A stretch of 64,000 nt of DNA from Kuschelorhynchus macadamiae (lineage: Eukaryota; Arthropoda; Insecta; Coleoptera; Curculionidae). The position numbers were made by a program, and so were the translations under genes. The stretch spans positions 1,076,001 through 1,140,000 of the forward strand of contig JAUTXW010001615.1 of NCBI GenBank assembly GCA_030620095.1, read 5' to 3'. Within the stretch, counting starts at the first letter, position 1, and every line of letters begins with the position of its first letter. This document shows, piece by piece, positions 1 to 10,012 of the stretch. The notes under the pieces were generated by a model. The model made no database searches and was not told the origin of the DNA. It saw only the letters and a program-made list of their open reading frames with translations.

Positions 1-258
1 GTTCTATAATGCGTTTTTCTCCATTCGCAATGATATTTTTATATAGATTTCTTTAAAACTGATTTTTTGCTAAAACTAAATAATAATAAGAATTACCAAT
101 ATGTTAATTAAAAAAAAATTAACTTGATTATGATTACAGTATTTAAAAATCGGCTAAATACTTTAGTATTTAGATGTTCTTTAAGTTCTTAAGTACTATA
201 GGCATATTTGAGGTATTTAATAATTACTGAATATCTAAAAGTATTTGAGTAATTAGTT

Positions 259-345
259 GAGTTTAGACCGTGTCAAATACTTTCCGACGTTTCGCTTGCG
301 ATCGCACGAGATATCTTCAGGAATATTCACTACACAAGATCAGTG
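259..345 (-). repeat. Penelope-like element (PLE-A) terminal fragment
   Basis: On the minus strand this matches the terminal repeats at 7679-7760 and 58244-58330 (shared words: GACACGGTCTAA, CGAAACGTCGGA, CTGAAGA). It holds a hammerhead-like core (CTGAAGA then GAAAC then GTC), but the stem II segment does not pair cleanly here, so it is probably dead. No PLE coding sequence adjoins it: a solo terminal fragment. Confidence 0.6.
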
Positions 346-1319
346 TTTTGATATAATTCATATCATTAATTAATAATTAGTGAATGGATTGTCAAATATA
401 ATTTACTTGTTAAAAAGCGTAATATTTTAAATTGTGAATCAAAGCTCGTATACGAGACGCCATCGCCGGTATAAACATTTGAAGAATTTTTACAACGTCC
501 TGAAACGGCATTTCTAACAGTTCGGCAAAATTCTCGCATTTGTCACAGAGAGAAGCTGATGGTGGCCATTTTCAGCAAATCGTTTTGGTAAATAATTTAA
601 ACTAAGGACCTTTACAATTTATTTTAAGAAACGTGATCCAAATCGACAAAATATCAAGAGGTAACTTTAACAGATTCTAACCGGCCTACATTTTACAAAT
701 TTCATTGGAACTGCTACAGTCGTTTTGAAGAAATTTGGAGTAAACCAGAAAAACACCCGTATCCCAAAAACGACCCATGTTGATATGGACCTTTAGTTTT
801 ATTTTTAAGTAAGGCATGTCCCCACGAGAAATAGCGCGTGTTTTTTAAAACACCCTGTATAACTAAATATCACAATTTAGGGTTTCAGTTTGTATGACAG
901 TGACAATTTTAATCAGATGAAAGTACTTTTTAATTCTCCTCTCCGGCATACTGTTCATCTGTCTCTCAAAGATCTAATCATAACACGAAGGAAGTACCTA
1001 AATTTAAATGTCTATTATTTATTATAATTGATTATATAGATAGGAAGTAGAACAATATTTTACAATTGCGAACGTAAAACATCGTCGGTGGGTTTCAGGT
1101 TAGATGAAATTATGTTTGTAACTATTACTATTAGAGTCTTGTATTTATTTTAACTGAACTTCACTTCCTGTTTTCACATGTACAAGTTGCTTGCAAATGA
1201 AATGGCATGAGTTTATACGATGTATTAAAATTAAATACTATGCTCTTGTGCTTACCCCTCGACCATATCTTGATTGAGTTAATAAAAATGAAATATTTTT
1301 GAAAATTTCTATACTTATA
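346..1319. other. AT-rich intergenic, no gene seen
   Basis: No ORF or RNA gene is supportable. At 850-861 the motif ACACCCTGTATA is the outward end of a Tc1/mariner-type inverted terminal repeat like those at 52168 and 54922; no partner end or transposase is visible beside it, so it is probably a relic end. Confidence 0.5.
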
Positions 1320-2110
1320 CTACACCTTCCGAGATTTTTTCAGATCTTTACATTTCAGGGTGCCTAGATGCCTTTTATCAATTCAGTCAGTCTGTCTGTC
1401 GGTCTGCTCACGGCATAGGCAAAAAAACTACTCACCCTATTGACTTCAAATTTTGGTTTACATCCAATGTGGTAAAACAAAATGGTAGCTTAGTGAAATA
1501 TTACTAAAAACTGCTTATCTCAAATTTTATGCAAAAATCAAGTTTTATGTAGAAATCAACTGGTAAAATTTTGGTACGAATTCAAGATGGGGGAACAAAA
1601 TGGCGGCTTAATAAAATATTAAAAAATTCAGCCTGAAAAAACAACGCAATTTCAAATTGTACGCCTAACTAAATGTGGTGGAGAGATGAACTAGTAAAAC
1701 CGTGGTACTAAATCAAGATGGCGGAATAAAATGGCGGCCAAATAAAATATTTGTAATTGTGAAATATAACCCCTCTAGATTCAACATATTTTTAGGTTTT
1801 AGCGTCCGCGGTCTCGGTTTGTCTGTCTATCTGTCAGTTCGCGCCATAGTTTAAAAACTGCTATTCAGATTAACTTCAAATTTTAGCTAAAAATTAAGAG
1901 TCATATGGGAATGACCTGGTAATATTTTGATAATGGTTTACAGAAACATTAAAAAAAATATTGCTAAATAAACTAATCATCCAATGTCTTCAAATTTTGC
2001 ACAAAAATCATGTGTTACATAGGAATGAAATGGTAATATTTTGGTATGTCGAATGCGGTCTTATCGTGCGGGTCTAAAGGTCAACAACATTATGAATCAA
2101 ATCAGAAAAC
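1320..2110 (+). repeat. Dispersed GGC-motif repeat, copy 1
   Basis: Two head-to-tail units about 430-450 bp apart. Each has a leader 'ccctagatg', a run of TCTGTCTGTC, 'ggcatagct-aaaaaact', 'attgacttcaaatttt', then ATGGCGG words. Exact AAAATGGCGGC occurs near 1598 and 1730. Related copies lie at 2611, 17805, 20695, 25147-26045, 38570-39670 and 41961-42360. No coding potential. The edge near 2046-2112 (ATCGTGCGGGTC) recurs at 21400 and 25375. Confidence 0.75.
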
Positions 2111-2610
2111 ACAGTGAATACCAAAATGTTGTGTAATTCTTTTATCGAGCTATTAAATCTCGATGGGTTATTCACAAATATACAGGGAGAAAGAAAATGT
2201 TTTTTTTTATTATATTACGCGATATTATTAAGATAGCCACTTAATATTATTTTATATATTTAATGTATTTGGTTAAAATTTTTTAGTTGGCAAAAACAAA
2301 AATACACAAAATGACAAGCGCCTTAATAAAGTCGGAAGGTGGTTCGAATCAGTGGAACAATCAGAATATGTTCTGTTTTTACAGCCACTTAATGAAAGTG
2401 ATATTTTTTATCAATCACCAAAAATTATGAGCCCCGCTTGACCTAAAAATTTAACCATTTATAAAGTGTCATTTATTTCAATGCGTGCCACCCTGTGCAA
2501 AGAAAACTTGTTTTTTTTTGTATTGTGATAACAAAAAAATCTTATTTTGCAAAAATATTATAAGTACACTTTTGTTAAAAACACAAGATAATTACTAATT
2601 ACTTCCCTCG
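2111..2610. other. AT-rich spacer, nothing recognised
   Basis: Low-complexity AT-rich DNA without a supportable ORF, hairpin or repeat match in this window. Confidence 0.4.
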
Positions 2611-2777
2611 TGACATTTTTTCAAATCTTTACGTTTAAGAGTCCCTAGATGCCGGAAAACATGTTTTCTCAATTCCGTCTGTCTGTAGGTATGTCTGTCC
2701 GTCAGTCTGTCTATTCGCAGCATAGCTAAAAAACTACTTATCCGATTTCTTAAAATTTCAGTTAAGGGCCATGCGTT
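2611..2777 (+). repeat. Dispersed GGC-motif repeat, partial copy
   Basis: Leader block of the dispersed repeat (TCTGTCTGTAGG, 'catagctaaaaaactactt', 'atccgatttctt') cut off by the (TA)n palindrome at 2778. The same junction to (TA)n and GCCTGTRTTTT occurs in reverse at 25140-25200, so the repeat and this microsatellite edge are linked in two places. Confidence 0.7.
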
Positions 2778-2790
2778 CGAAAAATACAGG

Positions 2791-2826
<36 letters not shown>

Positions 2827-2839
2827 CCTGTATTTTTCG
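2778..2839. repeat. Perfect 62-bp palindrome built on (TA)n
   Basis: The 14-bp arm CGAAAAATACAGGC, then (TA)n, then its exact reverse complement GCCTGTATTTTTCG. The whole segment can extrude as one cruciform. Confidence 0.85.
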
Positions 2840-2844
2840 TTAGC

Positions 2845-3117
2845 CCCGAGTTTTAATTTTATATTAATACAAGACTTACAACGTATCAAACAATTACCTA
2901 ATGAGAGTCCTTTAACCTTCCTCAACCGACTTCAAGTGCTAAATGCAAAAATGCACGCTAATATACAAAAGTGTAATCTCACCCCACAACAGAAACAAGC
3001 TCAAATAACCCTGATCGAATCCATGTCCCTGAGCACCCTCTTAACTGGTCTCGAACCCCGCATTGGACATATAATTCGTGCCAGTAACCCAAGAGATCTT
3101 CTTGAAGCCCAAATTTA
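2845..3117 (+). pseudogene. LTR-retrotransposon Gag fragment
   Basis: An open stretch of about 90 codons reads QDLQRIKQLPNESPLTFLNR, then a helix-rich segment ending ASNPRDLLEAQI. The pattern (short helical core, PxxFLNRLQxL, later GLEPRIGHIIRASNPRDL) resembles Gag/Retrotrans_gag capsid segments of Ty3/gypsy-type elements. Only this piece survives: no zinc knuckle, protease or RT follows, and the 5' side is the (TA)n palindrome. Any upstream ATG would be read through the microsatellite, so no native start exists. The element group is inferred; that it is Gag-like is fairly secure. Confidence 0.6.
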
Positions 3118-3306
3118 AAATATATAAAAGTGAAGACATTAACAAATATTACTACTTCAGATCTACATTTAGGCTGCACATTCAGAAACAGATCGCATTA
3201 CATTTCGTATTAAATTTACATTAATATATAAAAGTCAACATATTAACAATTATTATTTCACACTAACATTATTGAACAGCACATTTAAAAAAGAAAATTT
3301 TATTAG
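3118..3306 (-). pseudogene. Possible 3' end of the non-LTR RT split by the DD82E transposon
   Basis: Left flank of the transposon at 3307. On the minus strand the RT at 5511-6740 runs into the right end of that transposon, so its continuation should lie here. The minus-strand text VNMLTFIYINVNLIRN is compatible with the usual RT tail (leucine-rich, then basic) but is too decayed to prove. Inference from position. Confidence 0.3.
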
Positions 3307-3744
3307 TATAGTTGACACATTACCTTTCTGGAATGACGTCACGCTGGTTTCAAATAACGTATTTCTTATATTATTTATATTTCAGGGATGATTCCTAACC
3401 TAAACGTATGCAGTGATGTAGATAGGAGGGGTGCGTTCAGCACTGGCTAAAGCGAATTTAAAATTGGCATTTTCTGTACAGAAAGCGCTGCAACTTGTCG
3501 AAAATGGCTGGCAAAAAATTAACACTCTCATTGCCATAAAAAAACCCTCATTTTGCACACTTAATACAAAAATAACTATTATAACTTCAAAAACTAAAAT
3601 TATTTTGCAAATAAGACTTTACTAATATAAATTCTTTCATCTTAGTCTTATTCTTTGTTTGCAATGTAATAAATTGACGCCAGTTACCCATTTTCATCAA
3701 AATTATTTTAATTCTCAATTACAGACAATACTGAAAAAATATTA

Positions 3745-3935
3745 AGAAAAGGGGAATAACGAACGATGAATCCTTTACCTCCAGAATGTTTCAAAAACAA
3801 AAAGAGGTAAAAACAAAAATCACAGATTACTTAAAGAATAAAATAAGAGATATGATCTATTGCGTGTATGCTAAAAATGAATATGTTACAATGCAGACTT
3901 TGCTTTAAAAACTAAAAGAGAGAAATTAATGTATA
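3745..3935 (+). repeat. Inverted partial copy of the transposase N-terminal region
   Basis: The plus strand reads RGITNDESFTSRM, then an EVKTKITDYLKNKI segment, then YAKNEYVTMQTLL and a stop. This matches the minus-strand transposase at about 4965-5160 with few substitutions. The two copies face each other inside one element, so a transcript across the element could fold into a duplex of about 190 bp. Confidence 0.8.
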
Positions 3936-3959
3936 ACTAACTAACTTTAAAAATAAAAA

Positions 3960-5303
3960 CTACTCCGCTTCACTGTCTTCAGAATCAGAACTAAATTCTT
4001 CATCGTCACTGCTGTCTTCGTCGGTACTAATTACAAGTGGCGCAATGTCTGAAGCATCACATATCTGTATTGTCTTCCAAGCTTCTTGGATTACCCTTTC
4101 TGTGTGTCTGACATAATTTTTCCAATGCTCTGAAGATACTTCATTTATCGCTTTTTCCCACATGGCCAAAACTTCCGATGGTGTCCCCTTCAGACTAGCA
4201 ATGTATTGGTCGTATTTCCTCTTACACTTAGACCATACCATTTCAATAGCATTAAATTGACAATGGTATGGAGGAAGTCTTAGTATTTTGTGGCCCAAAG
4301 GTTTCACATATTCGTCAAGGTAGAATGTTTTTTCAATGTTACAATTTTTTTCTACAATGCTCCATACTTCATCCTTCATGGCCCTCTCTGGGAAGTCAAT
4401 GTTCTTTTCTTTTAACCATCCAATCAATCTCTGCTTTGTCCATGATTTTCTTGGAATATCCTCTAAAAGGCCGGAATGATAGCTTGCGTTGTCCATCACT
4501 ATCAAACTTTTTGGAGGAAGATTTGGTACGAGCTGATTTTTAAACCAATTTTCAAAATTTTGCTTGTTCATATTGTCATGATAATCTCCGCTTTTTAGTC
4601 CACTTTTAAATATTAAACTGGCCCCCTTAATAAATCCTTCCTTTGATCCAGCGTGAACTACAATATATCGATGAGCTTCACTAGCTTTTTTAGAACTTGT
4701 AGACATAGTGTTATCCTGCCAGCTGTTTCTAAACGAACCTTTACTAAAAATCCAAGTCTCATCAATAAATACGGTGGTATAAGCATCTTGTCCTAGATTT
4801 TGATTTTTGACATATTCCCTCAAGAAATTGATTCTCTTGTGGACGATGTGGGGCAAATCCATCAGGTATTTTCTATTATTTGATTTCTTCTACTTAAAAC
4901 CAATACTTTTTACGTATTTTCTTAGCGAGGTGATGGAAAAATTAAAATATTCATTTATCTCTTTTAGTTTTTTAAGCAAAGTCTGCATTGTAACATATTC
5001 ATTTTTCGCATACATGCAGTAGATCGTATCTTTTATTTTGTTCTTTAAGTAATCTGTAATTTTTGTTTTTACCTCTTTTTGCTTTTGAGACATTCTGGAG
5101 GTAAAGGATTCATCGCTCGTTATTCCTCTTTTCTTAATATTTATGATTGTTGTATGGCTAAGTTTTGTTGCATTTGAAGCTCGTTCAATTATATTATCAG
5201 TTTGCGGAAGGATTCCATTTTTAGCTTGCTCTTTTTCCAATCGAAAAAAAGCCAAGATATTCAAAACTATTAGCTGTGATTGCTGATTATATCTTCGCGG
5301 CAT
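3960..5303 (-). pseudogene. DD82E transposase with a single premature stop
   Basis: DDE transposase that would cut and paste its own element. Reading from ATG at 5303, 137 codons (HTH-like DNA-binding half, start MPRRYNQQSQ) are followed by one in-frame TAG at codon 138; the same frame then continues to 3960, giving 447 sense codons overall. Catalytic residues are all present: D181 in FIDETWIF, D271 in VMDNASYH, E354 in NAIEMVW. I count 82 residues between the second D and the E, the spacing that defines the Sailor/DD82E group of the IS630-Tc1-mariner superfamily (recalled, not searched). The C-terminus is a Ser/Asp/Glu-rich acidic tail. One point mutation separates this from a full ORF, so decay is recent. 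Confidence 0.85.
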
Positions 5304-5510
5304 CTTGCAAAAGTTTAAAAAGAATCACAACAAATCAATGTCAATTTTGACGAATATATTCTGAAAGACACATAACCAAAACCGGCATTGACTGTTGTAA
5401 AGAAACGACAATGAGTTTTTTCAAAATGTTTTTGTCACTGTCAGTTAACATAAATCAAACAAAAATAACCAAAAATGACGTCATTCCAGAAAGGTAATGC
5501 GCCAACTATA

Positions 5511-6740
5511 ATAAAATGTTCTCTACAGCAGTCACGATAACCAATCCCTGCAATTACTCTCACACACCTACGCTGTAGGCCAAAAATTTTTCTGGCATGG
5601 GAAGAGTGGCCCCATACTAAGAGAGCATAAGACAAGTTTGAGGCAAAACAACAGTGATAGGCTACCAGCAGCGTATCAAGTGAAACACATCTAGCCAAAC
5701 TTCTAATAAGAAATATAACCCTTGACAGTTTTAAGCCTGGTTTCTTAACTCGATTGATCCAGGTCATTTTGGAATCCATATATACTCCCAGGAACTTTAT
5801 AGGAGACTCAACAGAGCTGTCACTATCTAGGCCATTTATACAAGTAGTAAAGTTGGTGTTGTTCAGGGAAAGATTATTTGCTCTAAACCAGGCTTCGAGG
5901 TCACTATGATTTTCAGACATCTTTTTCGCCATGTTAGATGAGCGATTGTATAGGAAACAAATTGTCGTGTCATCAGCAAATAATAGCAAATTCACATTTT
6001 TCAGAGCATTAGCCAAGTCATTAATGTATATCAGGAATAAAGTCGGGCCCAAAACAGATCCCTGTGGAACTCCATGTTTAACATTTATTCTCTCTGAGCT
6101 GTCCCTGTTATAGGACACAAACTGTACTCTATTATCCAAATATGACTGAAGCAATGCCAAGCTGCCAGGTTGAAAGTTGTAGAACTTAAGCTTTTGCAGC
6201 AGTATTGAGTGAGAAACACAATCAAATGCTTTTGTTAAGTCAAAGAATGAAGCAAACACATCGCAACCACTTTCAAAGCCCTCAAGGATACCTGATGTCA
6301 AGGTATTAATATCAAGAGTAGTTGATTTATTGTTTCTAAAACCAAATTGTCTTTGGAAGAAAAGATTGTTTAATTCAAAGTATTTTTTAATCTGGTTATT
6401 TAAAATTTGTTCAAAAAGCTTTGAAAAAAATAGGCAATTTTGAAATTGGTCTTTAGTTCGTCGCATCATCCCTAGACCCTTTGCTCTTGCACAGAGGTAT
6501 CACTCTAGGCACTTTCAACAATGAGGGAAAAATCGAGTTCGATATACACGAATTAATAATATTAGTTAGTGGAAACAATATCAGGTTTTTTATGGTCTTG
6601 ATTATTTTAACATTTAACCCAAAGCAGTCTTTACTTTCAATATTCTTAATTTCATCCATCACTCCCCTCACCTCATTGTAGCTCACAGTATTAAAACAAA
6701 AACTGAGATCCCCACTTGGCGGCTCCAGCAAATGGATCTT
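5511..6740 (-). pseudogene. Non-LTR retrotransposon reverse transcriptase (CR1/jockey type)
   Basis: Minus-strand RT with readable motifs in order: region before the fingers (DEIKNIESKDCFGLNVKII), fingers (FSKLFEQILNNQI, FGFRNNKSTT), palm A (FFDLTKAFDCVSH), palm B (HGVPQGSVLGPTLF), catalytic FADDTTI, then thumb (KFLGVYMD). A frameshift near 6465 separates the first 90 codons from the rest and about 15 residues (the NYRPIS region) are lost or scrambled there. The 3' end is cut by insertion of the DD82E transposon at 5510, which fuses a false C-terminus onto it. No endonuclease domain is attached; the 5' side ends near 6740. Confidence 0.85.
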
Positions 6741-7678
6741 TCGTATTACTAAATGACTATATACCGAACTAAATTGGGTCAGACTTCACTATTCCTAATA
6801 AAAGGAAAGATTCATAACGAGAGAAGTTCCAGTTAAAGCAAATTAACCAATTGTATTGCTGATGATGCAATAACCAATTTAGCAGAAAAACTTTGCCTTA
6901 GGTCTCCTTTAATTAAGGATAATGAGATAAAATATGTTAAAAATTAAATGCAAGTTAACAAAATGAGCACTGGTGTTTGGTAACTAAATCAAAATGTGCG
7001 ATTTTAGGATTTTCAAATGTATGCAAAATGTTGCATAATAATAATACCTCAAAGAGGGTTTTAACAGTTTCAAAATGCTAAATTTGTGTGAATCATATGT
7101 CTAAATATATAAACTTATAATTCTTTATTTGTTTGCTAAATCTTCAGTTTAGAATTAAAAAGAGAAGCATGTAACCACACTCTCCAAACAACAAATTTGT
7201 TACACACAGTTTGAATATATTTTAACAGTTCAAACCAATATTTGATCGTTTTATGGAAATTTAATTTAAATTTTTGCATAAATTGCATGAAATTCGATTT
7301 ATTTTAATAAATATGCAGTTTTTATTATTATTACGCTAATATTTATTGATTAGCGCCACTGAATTGAATTTCAAATTTTTGGGTCGCAATAAATTTACAT
7401 AATAATTTTTAGGTACGGAAAAATACGAGTGAAAGTAATAATATTTATTGCTGTCAAGTCAGATGCGACATAATGCAAACTTATATCTATATTTTTAGCT
7501 ATGAGCAGACCACCAACTCGTATTTGGTGAGATACAGAGAAAAAATTAAAATGCACATTTTCAGTTTTTTCCAATTATCTCAAAAACCATCAAAGATAAT
7601 TTAAATCTTCAGTCGTAATCAAATTTGTAATGAAAGTATCTACAATATTCCTATTAAGAAATCATGGTTCTTTGGATT
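6741..7678. other. AT-rich spacer with a shared repeat edge
   Basis: No gene. The first 90 bp (TCACTATTCCTAATAAAAGG, then GAGAGAAGTTCC) recur at 26048-26115 and, reversed, at 38600-38660, in both cases beside the GGC-motif repeat, so this is probably a detached edge of that family. The rest is anonymous AT-rich DNA. Confidence 0.5.
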
Positions 7679-8325
7679 AGACCGTGTCAAAATGGATTCA
7701 CTTTGCGACGTTTCCCCTTCAATTGCACTAGGCATGTTCAGAAATCTTTACTTCACGAGATCGAAACACTGAATGAGCTCAGAAAGATCTAGGCCGGCTA
7801 TTTATAGTCGACCTGTATTCACCGAATCGTGACGTGGTGCAACGATCGGTCTCCACGTATGATGTAGACTGAAGCCCATATCTCTATTAAAATTGTTAGG
7901 ATACTTATAAATTTCAATAGATTCTCAAATTTTCCGTTTATAGAATCCCGAAACCGATGCAAGAACTTTAGTTCATTTTGCATTTATGACGTGTTCAGTC
8001 GAATATTGGTGTTCAGATACAGCAGATTGTACAATTTGTTTCGTTCTAATACATCGTTCATGTTCCTTAAGCCTAATTTATGTAGATCGTCTTGTTTCTC
8101 TAATATAGACATCACCACAAGAAAAAGGAATTGCATTTACTCCTTCCGTTTGGAAAGGAATAATGTCATTTGGCGATCGCAAACATTGTCCAATTTTCTT
8201 GTGTGTGTTGAATGTATTGTATGTATGTTGAACCGGCGAAGTAACCTTGCAATCTTGTCTGTGGTTCCGTGTATAAGTGGAAGAACTACACTTACTATCG
8301 GTAATTCTTTATTAGTATCATTTCA
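7679..8325 (-). pseudogene. PLE-A remnant: GIY-YIG tail plus terminal repeat
   Basis: On the minus strand from 8323 the text reads PIVSVVLPLIHGTTDKIARL, then LRRFNIHTIHSTH, the counterpart of VVLPYIHGTTDKIGRL in the PLE at 59.6 kb. It continues into a frameshifted GIY-YIG endonuclease region and then the terminal repeat (7679-7990) with a hammerhead-like core at about 7707-7750. That core has CTGAACA instead of CTGANGA and a weak stem II, so it should be inactive. The RT domain is missing. Confidence 0.75.
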
Positions 8326-8510
8326 TGGTCCGTCTAATATCCTCAGTGCAATATCTATTCCCTCTGTTTTACTGGTGTTAAAGTAGGCAAAGTTATTTAC
8401 TCCCCATTCTACGATTTTAATGAGATCCTCGGTTAGGGATAAAATCACTACCCTACGCCTATCACCAATTTCAGAAGTGGAATGGACTATTGTCGGCATA
8501 GCTGTGAATA
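8326..8510 (-). pseudogene. Possible short RT fragment
   Basis: The minus strand reads DRRRVVILSLTEDLIKIVEW, then GVNNFAYFNTSKTE. The phrase 'DL-x-IxxW-GxxNxxxFNxSKT' is characteristic of the segment just after the catalytic YADD in jockey/CR1 RTs. Nothing of the palm core is present and there is no own start, so this is a scrap between two other elements. Confidence 0.4.
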
Positions 8511-8561
8511 GGATTGCTGGTAGAGGGAAGCAGATCATTGACGTGCAAGAGCAATAGGGTA

Positions 8562-9195
8562 GGTGCCAACACATGGAAAAAAGCCGTAAGAAAACCGTTG
8601 GCAAAAGTTGCGGATCCTAAAAACTTTTCAGATCTCAGACCAGTTAGTATACTTTCGGTTCTATCTAAAATTATAGAAAAACATATTTATAGCCAGATAT
8701 ACAGCTACGCAAATGAATACAAAATAATTCCCGACTGTCAGTCAGGATTTCGCATACATCATAGTACCTCCACCACTCTTGCAAATATTGTCAATATCAT
8801 AAGGTATAATGGAGACGATGGACATAACACGCTTTTAGCAATGTTGGACTTCAGTAGGGCTTTTGACACAATAAATCATACATTATTGTTAGCGAAACTT
8901 TACTATTTTGGTTTTTCGATAAACTCCGTAAAATTTCTAGAACACTATTTGAAAGATAGAATGCAATGTGTTGCAGCTGAAAAGAACGATATTACGAAAA
9001 AATCAGAATATATTTCAATATATGCTGGGGTTCCGCAGGGTTCAATACTGGGTCCACTTCTGTTTTCTCTCTATGTAGCGGATATTAACGGCTCTTTGAC
9101 TTATTCTAAAATACAACAATATGCGGATGATTCTCGGGTATATATGTCCTTTCCTACAGAAAATCTCAACATATCCCAAGAGCGATTTAATACCG

Positions 9196-9253
<58 letters not shown>

Positions 9254-10012
9254 ATGCTGAGGAACATAATCTTAAAATGAACGTTCAAAAATCACATATT
9301 CTAATTTTTAGTTCAAATAAAACGAGCGAACAGGCAATTAAAGATAATTTAAACCTTAAAGTCCAAAATACAACAATACCTGTAACCAATGAAGCCGAAA
9401 ACCTCGGTATTATATTTGACTCATCCTTACAGTTCGATTCGCATGTTAAAAAAAAGTTTCAAATCGCCTATATGCGTCTTAAAAAAATCTATGGCCTCAA
9501 ACGATTACTACCATCCAAAACAAAATATTACTTGTGTGACAGTTTAATACTGTCTTTGTTGGACTATGGAGATATTGTCTATGGCGACTCTCTAACGATG
9601 CAAGTGGTAAACACGATACAAAAATTACAGAATTCTTGCATGCGGTTTGCTTACGATATACCGTTTAGACATCATATAACTCCATATTTAAATAATATCT
9701 CAGCTTTAAATATGAAGAATCGTAGAAAATATCATATGTACAATTTTATATATAGTTTTAAAAACTGGTCAACCGCCTTACCTGAGAACAATTTTTAATA
9801 ATATTCTCGATTCGTACAATACAAGAAACATCAACAAATTTAGCATACCTAAGCACCGAACTTCCAAATTTCAAAAATCATTCTCATTTGTTGCTGTTAA
9901 TCTTTAGAATGGGCTACCTAACAATGTGAAAGGGTTCTCTTATAATAAATTTAAAGAGCATATTAAACGTAAACTTTTGATTGAGCAACGCGGAATTGTA
10001 TGCAGTATATAA
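8562..10012 (+). pseudogene. Reverse transcriptase split by a (TA)n tract
   Basis: RT motifs in order: NFSDLRPVSILSVLSKIIEK, QSGFRIHHSTST, LDFSRAFDTINH (palm A), AGVPQGSILGPLLF (palm B), catalytic QYADDSRVY, then after the microsatellite AEEHNLKMNVQKSH, LGIIFDSSLQFDSHV, SLLDYGDIVYGDS and a C-terminal NGLPNNVKGF segment ending near 10012. Two faults: at 9199-9251 a (TA)n tract replaces the few codons between NTDL and AEEHN, and a stop at about 9798 precedes the last 70 codons. Apart from these the frame is well kept. The 5' endonuclease half is absent. Confidence 0.85.
9199..9251. repeat. (TA)n tract inside an RT gene
   Basis: About 26 TA units between codons for NTDL and AEEHNLKMN. The copy at 13.3-13.8 kb ends just before this point, so ancestral sequence cannot be compared in the window. 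Confidence 0.9.

Larger units (their letters stand above)
3307..5510 (-). mobile_element. Sailor-like (DD82E) Tc1/mariner-superfamily transposon
   Basis: Inverted ends: left from 3309 TAGTTGACACATTACCTTTC, right (reverse complement) ending at 5508 TAGTTGGCGCATTACCTTTC; both continue CTGGAATGACGTCA. That is about 34 bp with two or three mismatches, flanked by TA at 3307-3308 and 5509-5510, the expected TA target duplication. The element carries a transposase on the minus strand and an inverted extra copy of part of that gene at 3745-3935. It sits in a non-LTR RT, so it is younger than that RT. Confidence 0.85.

Noticed and set aside
3431..3625. 64-codon ORF inside the DD82E element (MRSALAKANLKLAFSVQK)
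   Set aside because: Not related to the transposase; may be a captured fragment but nothing supports a gene.
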